From: Actinopolyspora mortivallis DSM 44261
GTDB taxonomy: Bacteria > Actinomycetota > Actinomycetes > Mycobacteriales > Pseudonocardiaceae
NCBI RefSeq assembly: GCF_000384035.1
Contig: NZ_KB913024.1
Coordinates: forward strand, 3,125,228-3,189,227
Reading direction: 5' to 3'
DNA length: 64,000 nucleotides
Positions 53,164-62,449 of the stretch are shown in pieces. The position numbers and the translations under genes are program-made. The first letter of the stretch is position 1. Each line of letters opens with the position of its first letter. The notes under the pieces are model-generated. The model made no database searches. It saw only the letters and a list, made by a program, of their open reading frames with translations, and had not been told where the DNA came from.

Positions 53164-53999
53164 CGGTTCCCCTCCTCCGAGGGGCCTGGCCGGGAAGGAC
53201 AGGAGGAAACACTGTCCTCGTTTCCCGAACACGGCGCGATCCTCAGCTCGCGGACCCGTTCCTCCAGCGCGGTGCGCGCCTGCTCGGGGAGACCGTCGTC
53301 GGTGACCAGCACGTCGACCTCGTCGAGTCCGACGATGGTGGAGATCCCCACCGTGGACCACTTGGAGTGATCGGCGAGCACCACCAGCCGGTTGGCGGCC
53401 CGCGCCAGGGCCCGGTTCGTTTCGCTCTCGTCCAGATTGGGCGTGGTGAACCCCGCTCTGGTGCTCATGCCGTGCACCCCGAGGAAAACGAGATCCAGGT
53501 GCAGTGACTGTAGGGTCCGCACGGCCACCGGCCCCACGAGGGCGTCCGAGGGAGTGCGCACTCCGCCGGTGAGGATCACCGTGCGGTCGGTGCGTCCGCG
53601 CTGTTGCAGCACGTCGGCGATCCGCACCGAGTTCGTGACCACAGTCAGGTCCGCGACGTCGTCGAGATGACGGGCCAGGGTCCACGTGGTCGTCCCGGCG
53701 GAGAGACCGAGGGCGGTCCCGGGGCGGACCATCTCGGAAGCCCGCAGCGCTATCGCCTTCTTCTCCTCCGGCAGGTACATCGACTTGGTCTCGAAGCCCG
53801 GTTCGTCGGTGCTGCGGTCGAGCACCGAGGTCGCCCCTCCGTAGACCTTCTCGACCGCACCACGCGCCGCCAGAGCGTCCAGGTCACGGCGGATGGTCAT
53901 GTCCGAGACGCCCAGCCGCTGAACCAGATCGCTCACCTGCACGGCACCGGTGCGGCGCACCTCGTCCAGTATCATCTCCTGGCGCTGACGTGCCAGCAT
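53160..53999 (-). CDS. DeoR-family transcriptional regulator, probable control of galT
   Basis: A 279-residue regulator. The N-terminal helix-turn-helix is 'VSDLVQRLGVSDMTIRRDL' with 'GAVEKVYGGAT', typical of DeoR proteins. The C-terminal sugar-phosphate sensor contains 'GLSAGTTTWTLARHL', 'VTNSVRIADVLQ' and 'LVVLADHSKWSTVG'. The ATG at 53999 has GGAGAAG upstream. It is the first gene of the galT unit. The 200 bp before it hold an AT-rich patch (about 54105-54165) with TTTGATTCG-like half-sites on the minus strand that may be its own operator. The inducer is probably a galactose or tagatose phosphate. Confidence 0.88.
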   Translation of the reverse strand: MLARQRQEMILDEVRRTGAVQVSDLVQRLGVSDMTIRRDLDALAARGAVEKVYGGATSVLDRSTDEPGFETKSMYLPEEKKAIALRASEMVRPGTALGLSAGTTTWTLARHLDDVADLTVVTNSVRIADVLQQRGRTDRTVILTGGVRTPSDALVGPVAVRTLQSLHLDLVFLGVHGMSTRAGFTTPNLDESETNRALARAANRLVVLADHSKWSTVGISTIVGLDEVDVLVTDDGLPEQARTALEERVRELRIAPCSGNEDSVSSCPSRPGPSEEGNR

Positions 54000-54206
54000 C
54001 ACTTCTCCAACCTGCCCGGACAACCGGGTTCACGATTCGTGACCGCCTCGGCCGGGTTTCGCCGCGAGCACGGGTGTCCCGCTCCCCGAGCATGCTCCCC
54101 CAGCTCGATCACACACAAATACACCCACGAATCAAACGCGAAGCAACAATACTCTACAGCACTTTGGGGTTGGGCGTGCGGGAAGGGAGGGTGCGGAGAC
54201 AACTCC

Positions 54207-55655
54207 TCACCCGGGCTCGGTCGACTCCCCCTCCCCGGGCCGGCCCGGCAGGTACATCGACAGCAACGCTCCACCCTCGGGGGCCTCCCCCACGCGGACG
54301 CTGCCGCCGTGTCGTTCGGCGACCTGCTTCACGATCGCCAGCCCCAGCCCGGAACCACGCAGCGGTCGGGCCTCGGTGGAACGGTAGAAACGTTCGAACA
54401 CGTGCGGACGGTCCTGCTCGGGGATACCCGGGCCGGCGTCGGCCACCTCCAGCACCCCGAACCCGGCGTCGTGCTGGCGGAACTCCACACGCACCGTCGC
54501 CCCGGCCGGACTCCACTTCGCCGCGTTGTCCAGCAGGTTGAGCACGGCCCGCTCCAGGGCCGTGGCGTCCCCCAGCAACGTCCACGGCCGCAGCCGCACG
54601 TCGAAGTCCACCTCGGAAGCACGTCGACGCGCCCGGCTACAGGCCCGTTCGACGATGTCCACGAACTCCACTTCCTCGTGCACCGCGTTCGGAGCGTCCT
54701 CCCGCGCCAGCTCCACGAGATCACCGACCAGCGCGGAAAGCTCGGTGAGCTGGGCCTGGACGTCGTCGAGCATCTCGGCGCGGTCCTCGTCGGACAACCT
54801 GGGGGTGCCCGGCTTGTCCGAGGCGATCAACAGTTCCAGGTTCGTGCGCAACGAGGTCAACGGGGTGCGCAGCTCGTGTCCCGCGTCGGCCACCAGCCTG
54901 CGCTGTTGCTCCTGGGACTCGGCCAACGCCCCCAGCATCTTGTTGAAGCTCGTGGTCAGCCGGGCGAGTTCGTCGTCGCCCGCGACCGGGATGGGACGCA
55001 GGTCCCCGGTACGGGCGACACGTTCCGTCGCCGCCGTCAGGCGTTGCACAGGACGCAGCGCCGGGCGCGCCACGGCCGTTCCGGCCGCCGCCGCCAGCAG
55101 GATTCCCGCCCCGCCGATGACGACCAGCACCACGCTCAGCTGCGCCAGGGTGTTCTTGGTCGGATCCAGGGACTGGGACATGACCAGTGCCAGATCGTCC
55201 CCGGCCGGCAGAGCGATCACCCTGCTGTTGCTGGACTCGTCGGTACGCAGCGAGGAGGAGCTCGCCCCCCGGGCCACGGCGAGTTCCGCGCTGCCCCAGG
55301 GTGGGGCCTTGCCCGGGCCGGTCACCGACTTGCCGTCCGCCGAGACCAGACAGATCCGCAGGTTGGCGGCGGCGTAGAAGGCGGCGGGCACCGAACGGAG
55401 ATTGGGTTCCAGCACCTGGGGGCCGGAGACCGCCTGGCTCGCGCGTTCGTGGAGGTTGCGGTCGACCTGCTCGTAGAGGCTCTCCCGCACGGTGAGGAAG
55501 GCCCCCACCGACACCAGTGCCACCGTCGCCGCCACGCAGACGGCCGCCAGCAGAACCACCCTGCTGCGCAGGGACATGCGCTGCCACGTGCCGCCGTTGC
55601 CCTCGGAGGGCTGGACCTCGATCAGGTCGGGGGGTGGGGGTGCCGGTGTGGTCAC
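54207..55655 (-). CDS. mprB: Sensor histidine kinase MprB
   Basis: A 482-residue membrane kinase. It has two helices flanking an extracytoplasmic sensor (helix 1 '[20 protein letters not shown]', helix 2 '[19 protein letters not shown]'), a HAMP region, the phospho-acceptor His in '[18 protein letters not shown]', and ATP-binding boxes '[12 protein letters not shown]' (N), '[10 protein letters not shown]' (G1) and '[12 protein letters not shown]' (G2). It senses envelope stress and phosphorylates MprA. The GTG at 55655 overlaps the mprA stop (GTGA). In mycobacteria pepD follows directly; here galT and deoR lie in between. Confidence 0.9.
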   Translation of the reverse strand: MTTPAPPPPDLIEVQPSEGNGGTWQRMSLRSRVVLLAAVCVAATVALVSVGAFLTVRESLYEQVDRNLHERASQAVSGPQVLEPNLRSVPAAFYAAANLRICLVSADGKSVTGPGKAPPWGSAELAVARGASSSSLRTDESSNSRVIALPAGDDLALVMSQSLDPTKNTLAQLSVVLVVIGGAGILLAAAAGTAVARPALRPVQRLTAATERVARTGDLRPIPVAGDDELARLTTSFNKMLGALAESQEQQRRLVADAGHELRTPLTSLRTNLELLIASDKPGTPRLSDEDRAEMLDDVQAQLTELSALVGDLVELAREDAPNAVHEEVEFVDIVERACSRARRRASEVDFDVRLRPWTLLGDATALERAVLNLLDNAAKWSPAGATVRVEFRQHDAGFGVLEVADAGPGIPEQDRPHVFERFYRSTEARPLRGSGLGLAIVKQVAERHGGSVRVGEAPEGGALLSMYLPGRPGEGESTEPG

Positions 55656-56344
55656 GGCGGGGTCTCCCGAAGCACGTAGCCGACTCCACGGACGGTGTGG
55701 ATCAACCGGGGTTCGCCCGCGGCCTCGGTCTTGCGGCGCAGATAGCCGATGTAGACCTCGAGCGCGTTACCGGTGGTCGGGAAATCGTAGCCCCACACGT
55801 CCTCGAGCAGCCTGCTGCGGGTCAGTACCTGCTTCGGATGCCCCATCAGCAGCTCCAGCAGCGCGAACTCCGTGCGCGTCAGGCTGATGCTGCGGTCCCC
55901 ACGGCGCACCTCCCGGGTTCCGGGGTCCAGTTCCAGGTCGGCGAACCGCAGCGCGGCGCGGCTCTCCTCATCCGCCTCCGGTGGGGAGGCCCTGCGCAGC
56001 AGGGCCCGCAACCGGGCGAGCAGCTCCTCGAGGGCGAAGGGCTTGGGCAGGTAGTCGTCGGCCCCGGCGTCCAGCCCCGCCACCCGGTCGGAGACCGCCT
56101 CACGGGCGGTGAGCACCAGGATCGGCAGGTCGTCGCCGGTGCCGCGCAGCTTGCGCGCGACCTCCAGGCCATCCACTTTGGGCATCATGACGTCGAGAAC
56201 CATGGCGTCCGGGCGTGCCGTGGCCAGCGAGTCGAGGGCCTGCTGACCGTCCGAGGCCAGTTCGACCTGATAGCCGTTGAACTCGAGAGACCTTCGCAGT
56301 GACTCCCGGACGGCACGGTCGTCGTCGACGACGAGGATGCGCAT
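55652..56344 (-). CDS. mprA: Response regulator MprA
   Basis: A 230-residue OmpR/PhoB-type regulator. The receiver domain has the acidic pocket 'LVVDDDRAV', the phospho-acceptor Asp in '[17 protein letters not shown]', Thr in 'LVLTAREAV' and Lys in '[11 protein letters not shown]'. The winged-helix domain contains '[20 protein letters not shown]', '[14 protein letters not shown]' and '[12 protein letters not shown]'. The ATG at 56344 lies 22 bp from a direct-repeat MprA box, so it should control its own operon. With MprB it governs the envelope-stress response, including pepD. Confidence 0.93.
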   Translation of the reverse strand: MRILVVDDDRAVRESLRRSLEFNGYQVELASDGQQALDSLATARPDAMVLDVMMPKVDGLEVARKLRGTGDDLPILVLTAREAVSDRVAGLDAGADDYLPKPFALEELLARLRALLRRASPPEADEESRAALRFADLELDPGTREVRRGDRSISLTRTEFALLELLMGHPKQVLTRSRLLEDVWGYDFPTTGNALEVYIGYLRRKTEAAGEPRLIHTVRGVGYVLRETPP

Positions 56345-56366
56345 GCCCCCAGTCTTACCCGAAGCC

Positions 56367-56384
56367 CTGAGAACAGGCTGAGAA
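56367..56384. promoter_or_regulatory. MprA box upstream of mprA
   Basis: CTGAGAA at 56367-56373 and again at 56378-56384, an 11-bp direct repeat. It is the same as the one before pepD and consistent with autoregulation. Confidence 0.7.
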
Positions 56385-56522
56385 GCGGACACGGCAGCCG
56401 AGCGGGCGGGAGGTCTATGATCAGTCTCACCCACCCGCCGACGGCGGAGGGAAACGTGTGCGGGGTCATCCGAACCACGGGTCACTGGGAAGCACGGCCG
56501 GGAACACGGCAGGATGGCGAGG

Positions 56523-57203
56523 ATGACAACGGCCGACCAATCACCACGGGCTCACCAGCAACGACCGATCTCCGACCTCTACGACGTGATCAACCGGCGT
56601 CGCGACGTGCGCTCCGAGTTCACCGGCGAGGAGATCCCCTCCGAGGTGCTCCGACGGATACTGGGCGCCGCCCACAGCGCCCCCAGCGTGGGACTGTCCC
56701 AGCCCTGGGACTTCGTCCTCGTGCGCGACGAGGCCACCAGGCGGGCCTTCCGGGAGCACGTACTGGCCGAGCGCAGCGTTTTCGCCGCACAGCTCAGCGG
56801 TGAGCGCGCCACGACGTTCTCCAAGATCAAGGTCGAGGGGATCGTGGAGTCCTCGCTGGGAATCGCGGTCACCTACGATCCCGACCGGGGATCACCGGAC
56901 GTGCTCGGGCGCCACGCCATCGCCGACGCGGGACTGTACTCGGTGTGTCTGGCCATCCAGAACCTGTGGCTGTCCGCCACCGCCGAGGGACTCGGAGTGG
57001 GCTGGGTCAGCTTCTACCGGGAGGACTTCCTGCGCAGACTGCTGGACATTCCCTCCCGGATACGTCCGGTGGCGTGGCTGTGCGTGGGACCGGTCCGGGA
57101 GTTGGCGACGACCCCCGACCTGGAACGGCACGGCTGGCGCAAGCGTCTGAGTCTCGACGATGTTGTACACGACGGCAAGTACCGGCACGATTTCAGCCGG
57201 TAG
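56523..57203 (+). CDS. bluB: 5,6-dimethylbenzimidazole synthase
   Basis: A 226-residue BluB enzyme of the nitroreductase fold, which cannibalises FMN to make the lower ligand of vitamin B12. '[17 protein letters not shown]' and '[17 protein letters not shown]' bind FMN, and '[20 protein letters not shown]' together with '[17 protein letters not shown]' are BluB-specific rather than general nitroreductase features. The ATG at 56523 has AGGA at the right distance; an ATG nine bases upstream is an alternative. It is a stand-alone gene. The radical SAM methyltransferase at 20 kb needs cobalamin, so this supply is relevant. Confidence 0.93.
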   Translation: MTTADQSPRAHQQRPISDLYDVINRRRDVRSEFTGEEIPSEVLRRILGAAHSAPSVGLSQPWDFVLVRDEATRRAFREHVLAERSVFAAQLSGERATTFSKIKVEGIVESSLGIAVTYDPDRGSPDVLGRHAIADAGLYSVCLAIQNLWLSATAEGLGVGWVSFYREDFLRRLLDIPSRIRPVAWLCVGPVRELATTPDLERHGWRKRLSLDDVVHDGKYRHDFSR

Positions 57204-57301
57204 CCTGATTCCGACGTCAGGTAGTGAACGCGGACTCCCCGGGGCCGAGCCGCGCCGGTTGGGACCGGTGACCTCCGCGAACTGGGAGTGCGAGGAACGC
57301 C

Positions 57302-58795
57302 GTGGAACAAGACGATCCGATGCTGTTGGGCCGGATACCCGAGCAGGACCGTCACGTGCGGCTGTTACTCGACTCGGGCCTGATCGAGCAGTGCGAGGCC
57401 GCCTTCGACGACTCCATAGCCAGCTCGCCGAACCTGGTCGGCGAGGAGTGGAGCCGGCCGGTGGTGCTCGTGCACCGCGCGATGCTCGCCTGGCGGCTGG
57501 GTCGCGTCTCACTCGCGCTGGAGCTGGCGGCCGACGCGTGGACCGAGCTGGACGCGGAGTGGCGGCACGACTCCTCCACCGCCCACGCCCTGAGTATGCT
57601 CGGCTACCTGCTGGAGGGGCACAGCACACCGGCGCTGGAACTGCTCAGTCGGGCCGTGCGGATAGCCCGCGACTCCGGCGAACCCGACACCATCGCGCAC
57701 TGTCTGCTCCGCGAGGGGACCACGCTGTTGGGACGAGTGCTGATGCACGGCTTCCCCGACGCGCGCTACCTGCACGAGAGCCTGGCGCGGTTCGACGAGG
57801 CGATCAGCCTGACCACCCACGGAGCGTTGCGCAGAAGAACCCTGGCCAGCAGCGCGCGGGCGCTCGTGGAGCTGGACGAGATCGAGACGGCTCACGAACG
57901 CGTGACCGAGGCGCTGACCGACTCCCGGCGCTGCGACGACCTGTTCGGGGAAGCCATCGCCAACTGGACCCTCGCCGAGGTGTACCGCCGCCGGGGGGAA
58001 CTCGAACCGGCCAGGACCACGGCCAGCCGGGCGCTGCACGGAGCCGAGCTGAGCAAGGACACCCTGCTGATAACGCGGATCTCCACTGACCTGGGCGCCA
58101 TCTGCCAGCAGCTCGGTGACCACGTGGGGGAGGCAACGGCGCTGCGTCGGGCGCTGCGCGCCTCCGGGGACACGGTGAACGTGCTGCGGGAGGGCCTGGC
58201 CCAGGCGTTGGAGCAGCGCCGTATCGCCATCCACGCCCAGCGCAAGGCGAGCGCGGCCGAGGCGACCGCCCTGCGGGACCCGCTGACCGGCCTGGCGAAC
58301 CGGTTGGGACTGGAACGGTACGCCCCCCGACTCATCGAGCAGAGCGCCTCCCAGGGACGCATCCCGTGGCTGTTGTTGCTGGACGTGGACTGGTTCAAGG
58401 ACGTCAACGACCGGGCGGGGCACTCGATGGGGGACACGGTGTTGCGGGAGGTGGCGAGCCTGCTGCGCAACGAGTGCCGCGGCGAGGACCTGATCTGCCG
58501 GTGGGCGGGGGACGAGTTCGTGATCCTGCTCGTCGAGTCCTCGGGGGACGGGCGGGCGGCCGGGCCCGTCGTGGCCGAACGCATCAGGCGGGCCGTCGAC
58601 CGGCACCACTGGAGACAGGTGTTGGGGGAGATCGAGCGACCGCCGACCGTCAGCATCGGCGCGGCGGCGGGGCCCGCGAAGCTGGAGGAACTGTTCACCG
58701 CGGCCGACGTGGCGCTGTACCGAGCCAAACACGCCGGACGCAACAGGGTCGAGGTCAACGACTCCGACCACAGCACTCCTCAGACCATCGAGTGA
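57302..58795 (+). CDS. TPR-GGDEF diguanylate cyclase
   Basis: A 497-residue cytosolic protein. The first 310 residues are helical and TPR-like ('EEWSRPVVLVHRAMLAWRLG', 'LFGEAIANWTLAEVYRRRGE', 'TDLGAICQQLGDHVGEATA'), followed by a GGDEF domain from about 325 ('LRDPLTGLANRLGLERYAP'). The active-site loop is A402-G-D-E-F406 instead of GGDEF, a change tolerated in many active cyclases. Product inhibition would need an RxxD four residues upstream, which is not clear here. The GTG at 57302 follows bluB by about 100 bp. It probably makes cyclic di-GMP, which controls development in actinomycetes. Confidence 0.88.
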   Translation: MEQDDPMLLGRIPEQDRHVRLLLDSGLIEQCEAAFDDSIASSPNLVGEEWSRPVVLVHRAMLAWRLGRVSLALELAADAWTELDAEWRHDSSTAHALSMLGYLLEGHSTPALELLSRAVRIARDSGEPDTIAHCLLREGTTLLGRVLMHGFPDARYLHESLARFDEAISLTTHGALRRRTLASSARALVELDEIETAHERVTEALTDSRRCDDLFGEAIANWTLAEVYRRRGELEPARTTASRALHGAELSKDTLLITRISTDLGAICQQLGDHVGEATALRRALRASGDTVNVLREGLAQALEQRRIAIHAQRKASAAEATALRDPLTGLANRLGLERYAPRLIEQSASQGRIPWLLLLDVDWFKDVNDRAGHSMGDTVLREVASLLRNECRGEDLICRWAGDEFVILLVESSGDGRAAGPVVAERIRRAVDRHHWRQVLGEIERPPTVSIGAAAGPAKLEELFTAADVALYRAKHAGRNRVEVNDSDHSTPQTIE

Positions 58796-58893
58796 TCTCC
58801 GCTCACTCGCTGGGACGATGGGGGACGTGTTCATGGCGGTGACCGCTCACCCCGATTTTCCGGAGAACTCGCGCTCACATCCGGACGACCACG

Positions 58894-58899
58894 TACAAT
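58894..58899 (+). promoter_or_regulatory. Possible -10 box ahead of the heptamer repeat
   Basis: TACAAT, a strong -10-like hexamer, ends 3 nt before the repeat tract. If used, the repeats would form the start of the mRNA of the gene at 59006. Confidence 0.4.
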
Positions 58900-58902
58900 C
58901 CT

Positions 58903-58988
58903 CCGGAAGCCGGAAGCCGGAAGCCGGAAGCCGGAAGCCGGAAGCCGGAAGCCGGAAGCCGGAAGCCGGAAGCCGGAAGCCGGAAGCC
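58903..58988 (+). repeat. Twelve perfect tandem copies of a 7-bp unit (CCGGAAG)
   Basis: 84 bases (58903-58986) of CCGGAAG repeated twelve times without change, plus CC. Since 7 is not a multiple of 3, one copy more or less shifts the frame. In every frame the tract encodes the same heptapeptide cycle (GSRKPEA) with no stop. Confidence 0.97.
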
Positions 58989-59005
58989 TCTGGGACACCG
59001 CTCCG

Positions 59006-60133
59006 GTGCGGCGGCGCGCACTCGGGGTGGTGCGCACGCTGACCGCCCTGGACCGGCTGACCGATGTGCTCACCGTGCTCGCCGACGACGTCCGGGTGGA
59101 AACCCGCTTCACCCGGGCGGGTGGCTCGGAGTTCGCCACCGACCTGTCCGGCCACTTCCGCCGCGCCGGGATGCGCGTGGTGCCGTGGTCGGAGGCGACC
59201 GGCCCCGGTTTCGACGTGGCGATCTCCCCCAGCGGCAACGGGGCGTTGCACGAGTTGCGCGCACCGGTGCTGACGCTGTCCCACGGCGCGGGGCACCACA
59301 AGCACCTGCCCTCCGGGGAGGGGTTCACCCCCGAGGTGGCCGGGTTGGCGACGAGCCAGCTGGTGCACGAGGGCAGGGTCGTTCCGAGTGCGGTGTGTCT
59401 GTCACATCCCGACCAGTTCGGGCTGCTGGCCCGTGAGTGCCCACCGGCCGCTGACCGGGCCCGGGTCGTGGGCGATCCGTGTTTCGACCGGCTGCGGGCC
59501 AGTGTGCCCGCTCGGGACGCTTATCGGCGGCTGCTGGGCACCGGGCAGCGGGAGTTGGTGCTGTTGGCTTCCACCTGGGGCCCGAACGCGTTGTTCGCCC
59601 GCAGACCCACCCTGGCCGAGGAAATGGTCGAGGCCCTTCCCGCACGGGACTACCAGGTGGCGCTGGTGCTGCATCCCAACGTCTGGGACCGACACAGCCC
59701 CTGGCAGATCCGGGAGTGGACCGAGCGGGCCAGACGGAAAGGGCTGGTGCTGGTTCCGCCGGAACACGGCTGGAAGGCCACGCTGGTGGCCGCCGACGTC
59801 GCGATCTCCGACCACGGTTCACTCGGCTTCTACGCCGCGGCACTGGGCACACGGCTGCTGTTGGCCGGATTCGGCCACGAGGAGGTGGTGCCGGGCACTC
59901 CTCGGGAGGAGCTGGGCAGAAGGGCGGCGTACCTGTGTCGCGGCGTGGCGCTGGACGAGCAGGTCCGACGGGCCGCTCCGGTGGACGACCACACCGGACT
60001 CGCGAAGTCGGCGTTCACGCATCCGGGTGAGGCCGTGGCGGCGCTACGCCGGGTCCTCTACGAGCTGCTCGACCTCGACGAGCCACCGTGGCGGGCGGTG
60101 GCGCGACCGGTTGACCCCTTCGTTCCCGAGTAG
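59006..60133 (+). CDS. CDP-glycerol glycerophosphotransferase-like / GT-B-fold protein
   Basis: A 375-residue soluble protein that I do not recognise firmly. A two-domain GT-B-like layout is visible: an N-terminal half with 'VVPWSEATGPGFDVAISPSG' and 'LTLSHGAGHHKHLP', and a C-terminal half with 'LVLLASTWGPNALFARRP', 'VALVLHPNVWDRHS' and 'VAADVAISDHGSLGFYAAAL', the last recalling the nucleotide-end motif of TagB/TagF-type glycerophosphotransferases. The GTG at 59006 has no ribosome site. The frame is open upstream through 'LWDTAP' and the whole heptamer tract without any ATG or GTG, so the natural N-terminus may lie before the repeat in another frame. Confidence 0.6.
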   Translation: MRRRALGVVRTLTALDRLTDVLTVLADDVRVETRFTRAGGSEFATDLSGHFRRAGMRVVPWSEATGPGFDVAISPSGNGALHELRAPVLTLSHGAGHHKHLPSGEGFTPEVAGLATSQLVHEGRVVPSAVCLSHPDQFGLLARECPPAADRARVVGDPCFDRLRASVPARDAYRRLLGTGQRELVLLASTWGPNALFARRPTLAEEMVEALPARDYQVALVLHPNVWDRHSPWQIREWTERARRKGLVLVPPEHGWKATLVAADVAISDHGSLGFYAAALGTRLLLAGFGHEEVVPGTPREELGRRAAYLCRGVALDEQVRRAAPVDDHTGLAKSAFTHPGEAVAALRRVLYELLDLDEPPWRAVARPVDPFVPE

Positions 60134-60165
60134 ACCCGATCCCAGAGGGTTCGGTGCCGGGCCGT

Positions 60166-62271
60166 TCAGTCGAGCTCGGCGCGGATCAGCCGGGCCCTGG
60201 GGCTGCCCGCGTGTTCGTAGATCGCCACGGCCTCGCGCAGGCACTGCTCGGCCCGAGCGGTTTCGCCCAGTTGGCGCAGGGAGAAGGCGAGCAGTTCGAA
60301 CGGCTGGGCCAGGTCGAACAGCTGCTTCGCGTCGTCCTGGGCGGACTGGTGGGCGCTCAGCTCGCGGATCGCCGCGCCCAGTTCGCCGACGGCCTCCTCG
60401 TGGCGTCCCGCCTCCTGGTGGATCCTGCCCCGGGTGACCCGGATGCGGGCCGGGGTGCGCCGATCACGGGGGAAGTCCTTCAGCCGCGCGGAGGCGGTTT
60501 CCAGCCGCTCCAGGGCCGTGTCCTGGTCCCCGAGGCCACTGTGGGCCTGGGCGGCGAAGTGTTCCACCAGGGCCATTCCGCGTTGCTTGCCCAGTTCGTG
60601 GTTGATCTCCCAGGAGCGGGCGAGCGGCTCCAGCGCCGAGGCGTACTCCTCCTGCTCCAGATACACCCGTCCGTGGAACTCGTGGGCGGAGGCGAGCACC
60701 TGACGGTGCCCGGAGCGCACGGCGGTTTCGACGGCTTCGACCGCCTGGTGGTGCGCCTCGGTGAAGCGATGGCACTCGGTCAGCACCCGGGTACGCAGGA
60801 TACGCATCCTCGCCCGGGAGAGGGGGTCACCCAGGCGGTCAGCGGCCTCGACGGCGGCTCCGAAGGCCCGCAGTGTCTCCTCATAGTGCTTGTGGTGGTT
60901 GTGCAGTGTCCACAGCGGTCCATCGCAGAGCGCGAGCACCGTCCCGTCGTCGCCGCGCCGTTCGGCGTCGTGGATCAGCGCGATGATGTTGGGGAACTCG
61001 GTTTCCAACCAGCACAACGCGGTGTGTTTGGTGAAGGGGTTCCGCTCGGCGGCCACCAGCTCCTCGTCGCCGGCCACGCGGAGCCTGTTGGGTTCCATCG
61101 CCGCCCGGTCGGCGTGGGCGCCCATCCGGCGGTACCGGGTGACCAGACGCCGGTGGGCCGACTCGACGGTCCGCCGGTCGAGCGCACGGGAGTGCTCACC
61201 GGCGTGAACACGCACCAGTTCGTGGAGGTGGAAACGTCCGGGTTCGGACTCCTGGACCAGGTTGGCCGCGTGCAGCTCGTACAGCAGGTCCTCTGCCTCG
61301 GTGGGCGAGGTGTCCAGCAGGGCGGCAACCGTCGCGACCTCGAACGTACGGCAGGGGATCGCCCCGACCAGCCGGTAGAGCGCGGCCTGCTCGGCGGGCA
61401 GGTCGGTGACCGCGAGTTCGAGGGTGTCACGTACCGCGGGGTTGTCGTGCAGGATCCGCAGCTTGTGGACCGGGTCGGCGAGCCAGTCCGCGGCACGGCG
61501 CGGGGTCCAGTGTTTGAGTCGCCTGATCTTCCTGCCGACGAACTCCAGCGCCAGGGGCATACGGCCGCACAGGTCGACGAGCCGGTTCACGTCCGGGTCC
61601 TCCGCGTCGAGGCGCGTGCCGGTGATCCGGGTGAGCATCTCGACGGCGTGTTCCCGGGGAAGCGGCTCCAGCTCGATCGAGGTCACCCCGTCGGAGGAGA
61701 ATTCGTCGGCACTGTGCTGGCTGGTGAACAGGATCAGGCTCTCCGGGGCGGCGAGCCTGAGTTCCATCAGGTGGCGCGGGTGCACCAGGCCGTCGAAGAC
61801 GAAGCCCATCCTGCGGTCGCGGGTGAGTTCGCGCAGCAGCGCGAGCGCCTCCTCGTCGGAGGCGGGCAGTTCACGTTCGACCGCGCCCATCTCCCGCAGA
61901 CACAGCCGTGCCAGCTCGGCGGATGTGGTGAGGGCGCGGCCGTGACAGTCGACGTAGTAGAAGCCGTCCTCGAAGCGGTCCTGGACCTCCCAGGAGAAAC
62001 TTCGGGCGAGTGTGCTCTTGCCCACCCCGCTGACACCGCAGATCGCGACGGCGATCGTGGTGGTTCCGCGTTCGTCCGCGGAATGGTCGAGCGCGCTGTG
62101 CAGCCTGTCGTTGTCGGCGTCGCGGTCGACCAACAACGCCGGGCCGGCGGGGAGGTTGTTCCCTCGGCGGGTGGGAGGCTCCTGCCGGGCATGGCCGCAG
62201 TCCAGTATCAGCTGCTCGACGTGCGCCGCCTGCAGCACGTTGTGCGCCTCGCCGTGGTGTTCGTTGCTCAT
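60166..62271 (-). CDS. STAND-type NB-ARC ATPase with TPR repeats
   Basis: A 701-residue regulator-like protein. The nucleotide-binding domain has the P-loop G79-VSGVGKST-87, a Walker B-like 'RMGFVFDGLVHP', a sensor 'LILFTSQHSADEF' and 'CGRMPLALEFVGRKI' (GLPL-like) typical of the AfsR/GutR group. The second half consists of TPR-like helices ('SALEPLARSWEINHELGKQR', 'AHSGLGDQDTALERLETASA'). No N-terminal SARP or other DNA-binding domain is present, so it may act through a partner. The ATG at 62271 was chosen as the family-like start; it lies upstream of tRNA-Arg, in the opposite direction. Confidence 0.85.
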   Translation of the reverse strand: MSNEHHGEAHNVLQAAHVEQLILDCGHARQEPPTRRGNNLPAGPALLVDRDADNDRLHSALDHSADERGTTTIAVAICGVSGVGKSTLARSFSWEVQDRFEDGFYYVDCHGRALTTSAELARLCLREMGAVERELPASDEEALALLRELTRDRRMGFVFDGLVHPRHLMELRLAAPESLILFTSQHSADEFSSDGVTSIELEPLPREHAVEMLTRITGTRLDAEDPDVNRLVDLCGRMPLALEFVGRKIRRLKHWTPRRAADWLADPVHKLRILHDNPAVRDTLELAVTDLPAEQAALYRLVGAIPCRTFEVATVAALLDTSPTEAEDLLYELHAANLVQESEPGRFHLHELVRVHAGEHSRALDRRTVESAHRRLVTRYRRMGAHADRAAMEPNRLRVAGDEELVAAERNPFTKHTALCWLETEFPNIIALIHDAERRGDDGTVLALCDGPLWTLHNHHKHYEETLRAFGAAVEAADRLGDPLSRARMRILRTRVLTECHRFTEAHHQAVEAVETAVRSGHRQVLASAHEFHGRVYLEQEEYASALEPLARSWEINHELGKQRGMALVEHFAAQAHSGLGDQDTALERLETASARLKDFPRDRRTPARIRVTRGRIHQEAGRHEEAVGELGAAIRELSAHQSAQDDAKQLFDLAQPFELLAFSLRQLGETARAEQCLREAVAIYEHAGSPRARLIRAELD

Positions 62272-62449
62272 CGCCGCCCCAGGTCCGTTCTCGTGCACAC
62301 GGTAGCGATCAGCTGACCATACGCGAAACCCGGCTTTCCACTGGGACGATGGACGTGTTCCGCCGTGGGGCCGGGCCGGTGTCCGAGCGCGCGCACCGAG
62401 GGGGTATCGTGTGGGTAGGCTGGTCACACCGGCCCGACGACAAGCGAAT

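Noticed and set aside
58903-58988. CRISPR-like array
   Set aside because: The units are 7 bp with no spacers. It is a simple tandem repeat.
58818-59042. 75-codon frame running through the heptamer repeat as a gene of its own
   Set aside because: Half of it is the repeat and the end is unstructured. It is better seen as the out-of-frame leader of the gene at 59006.
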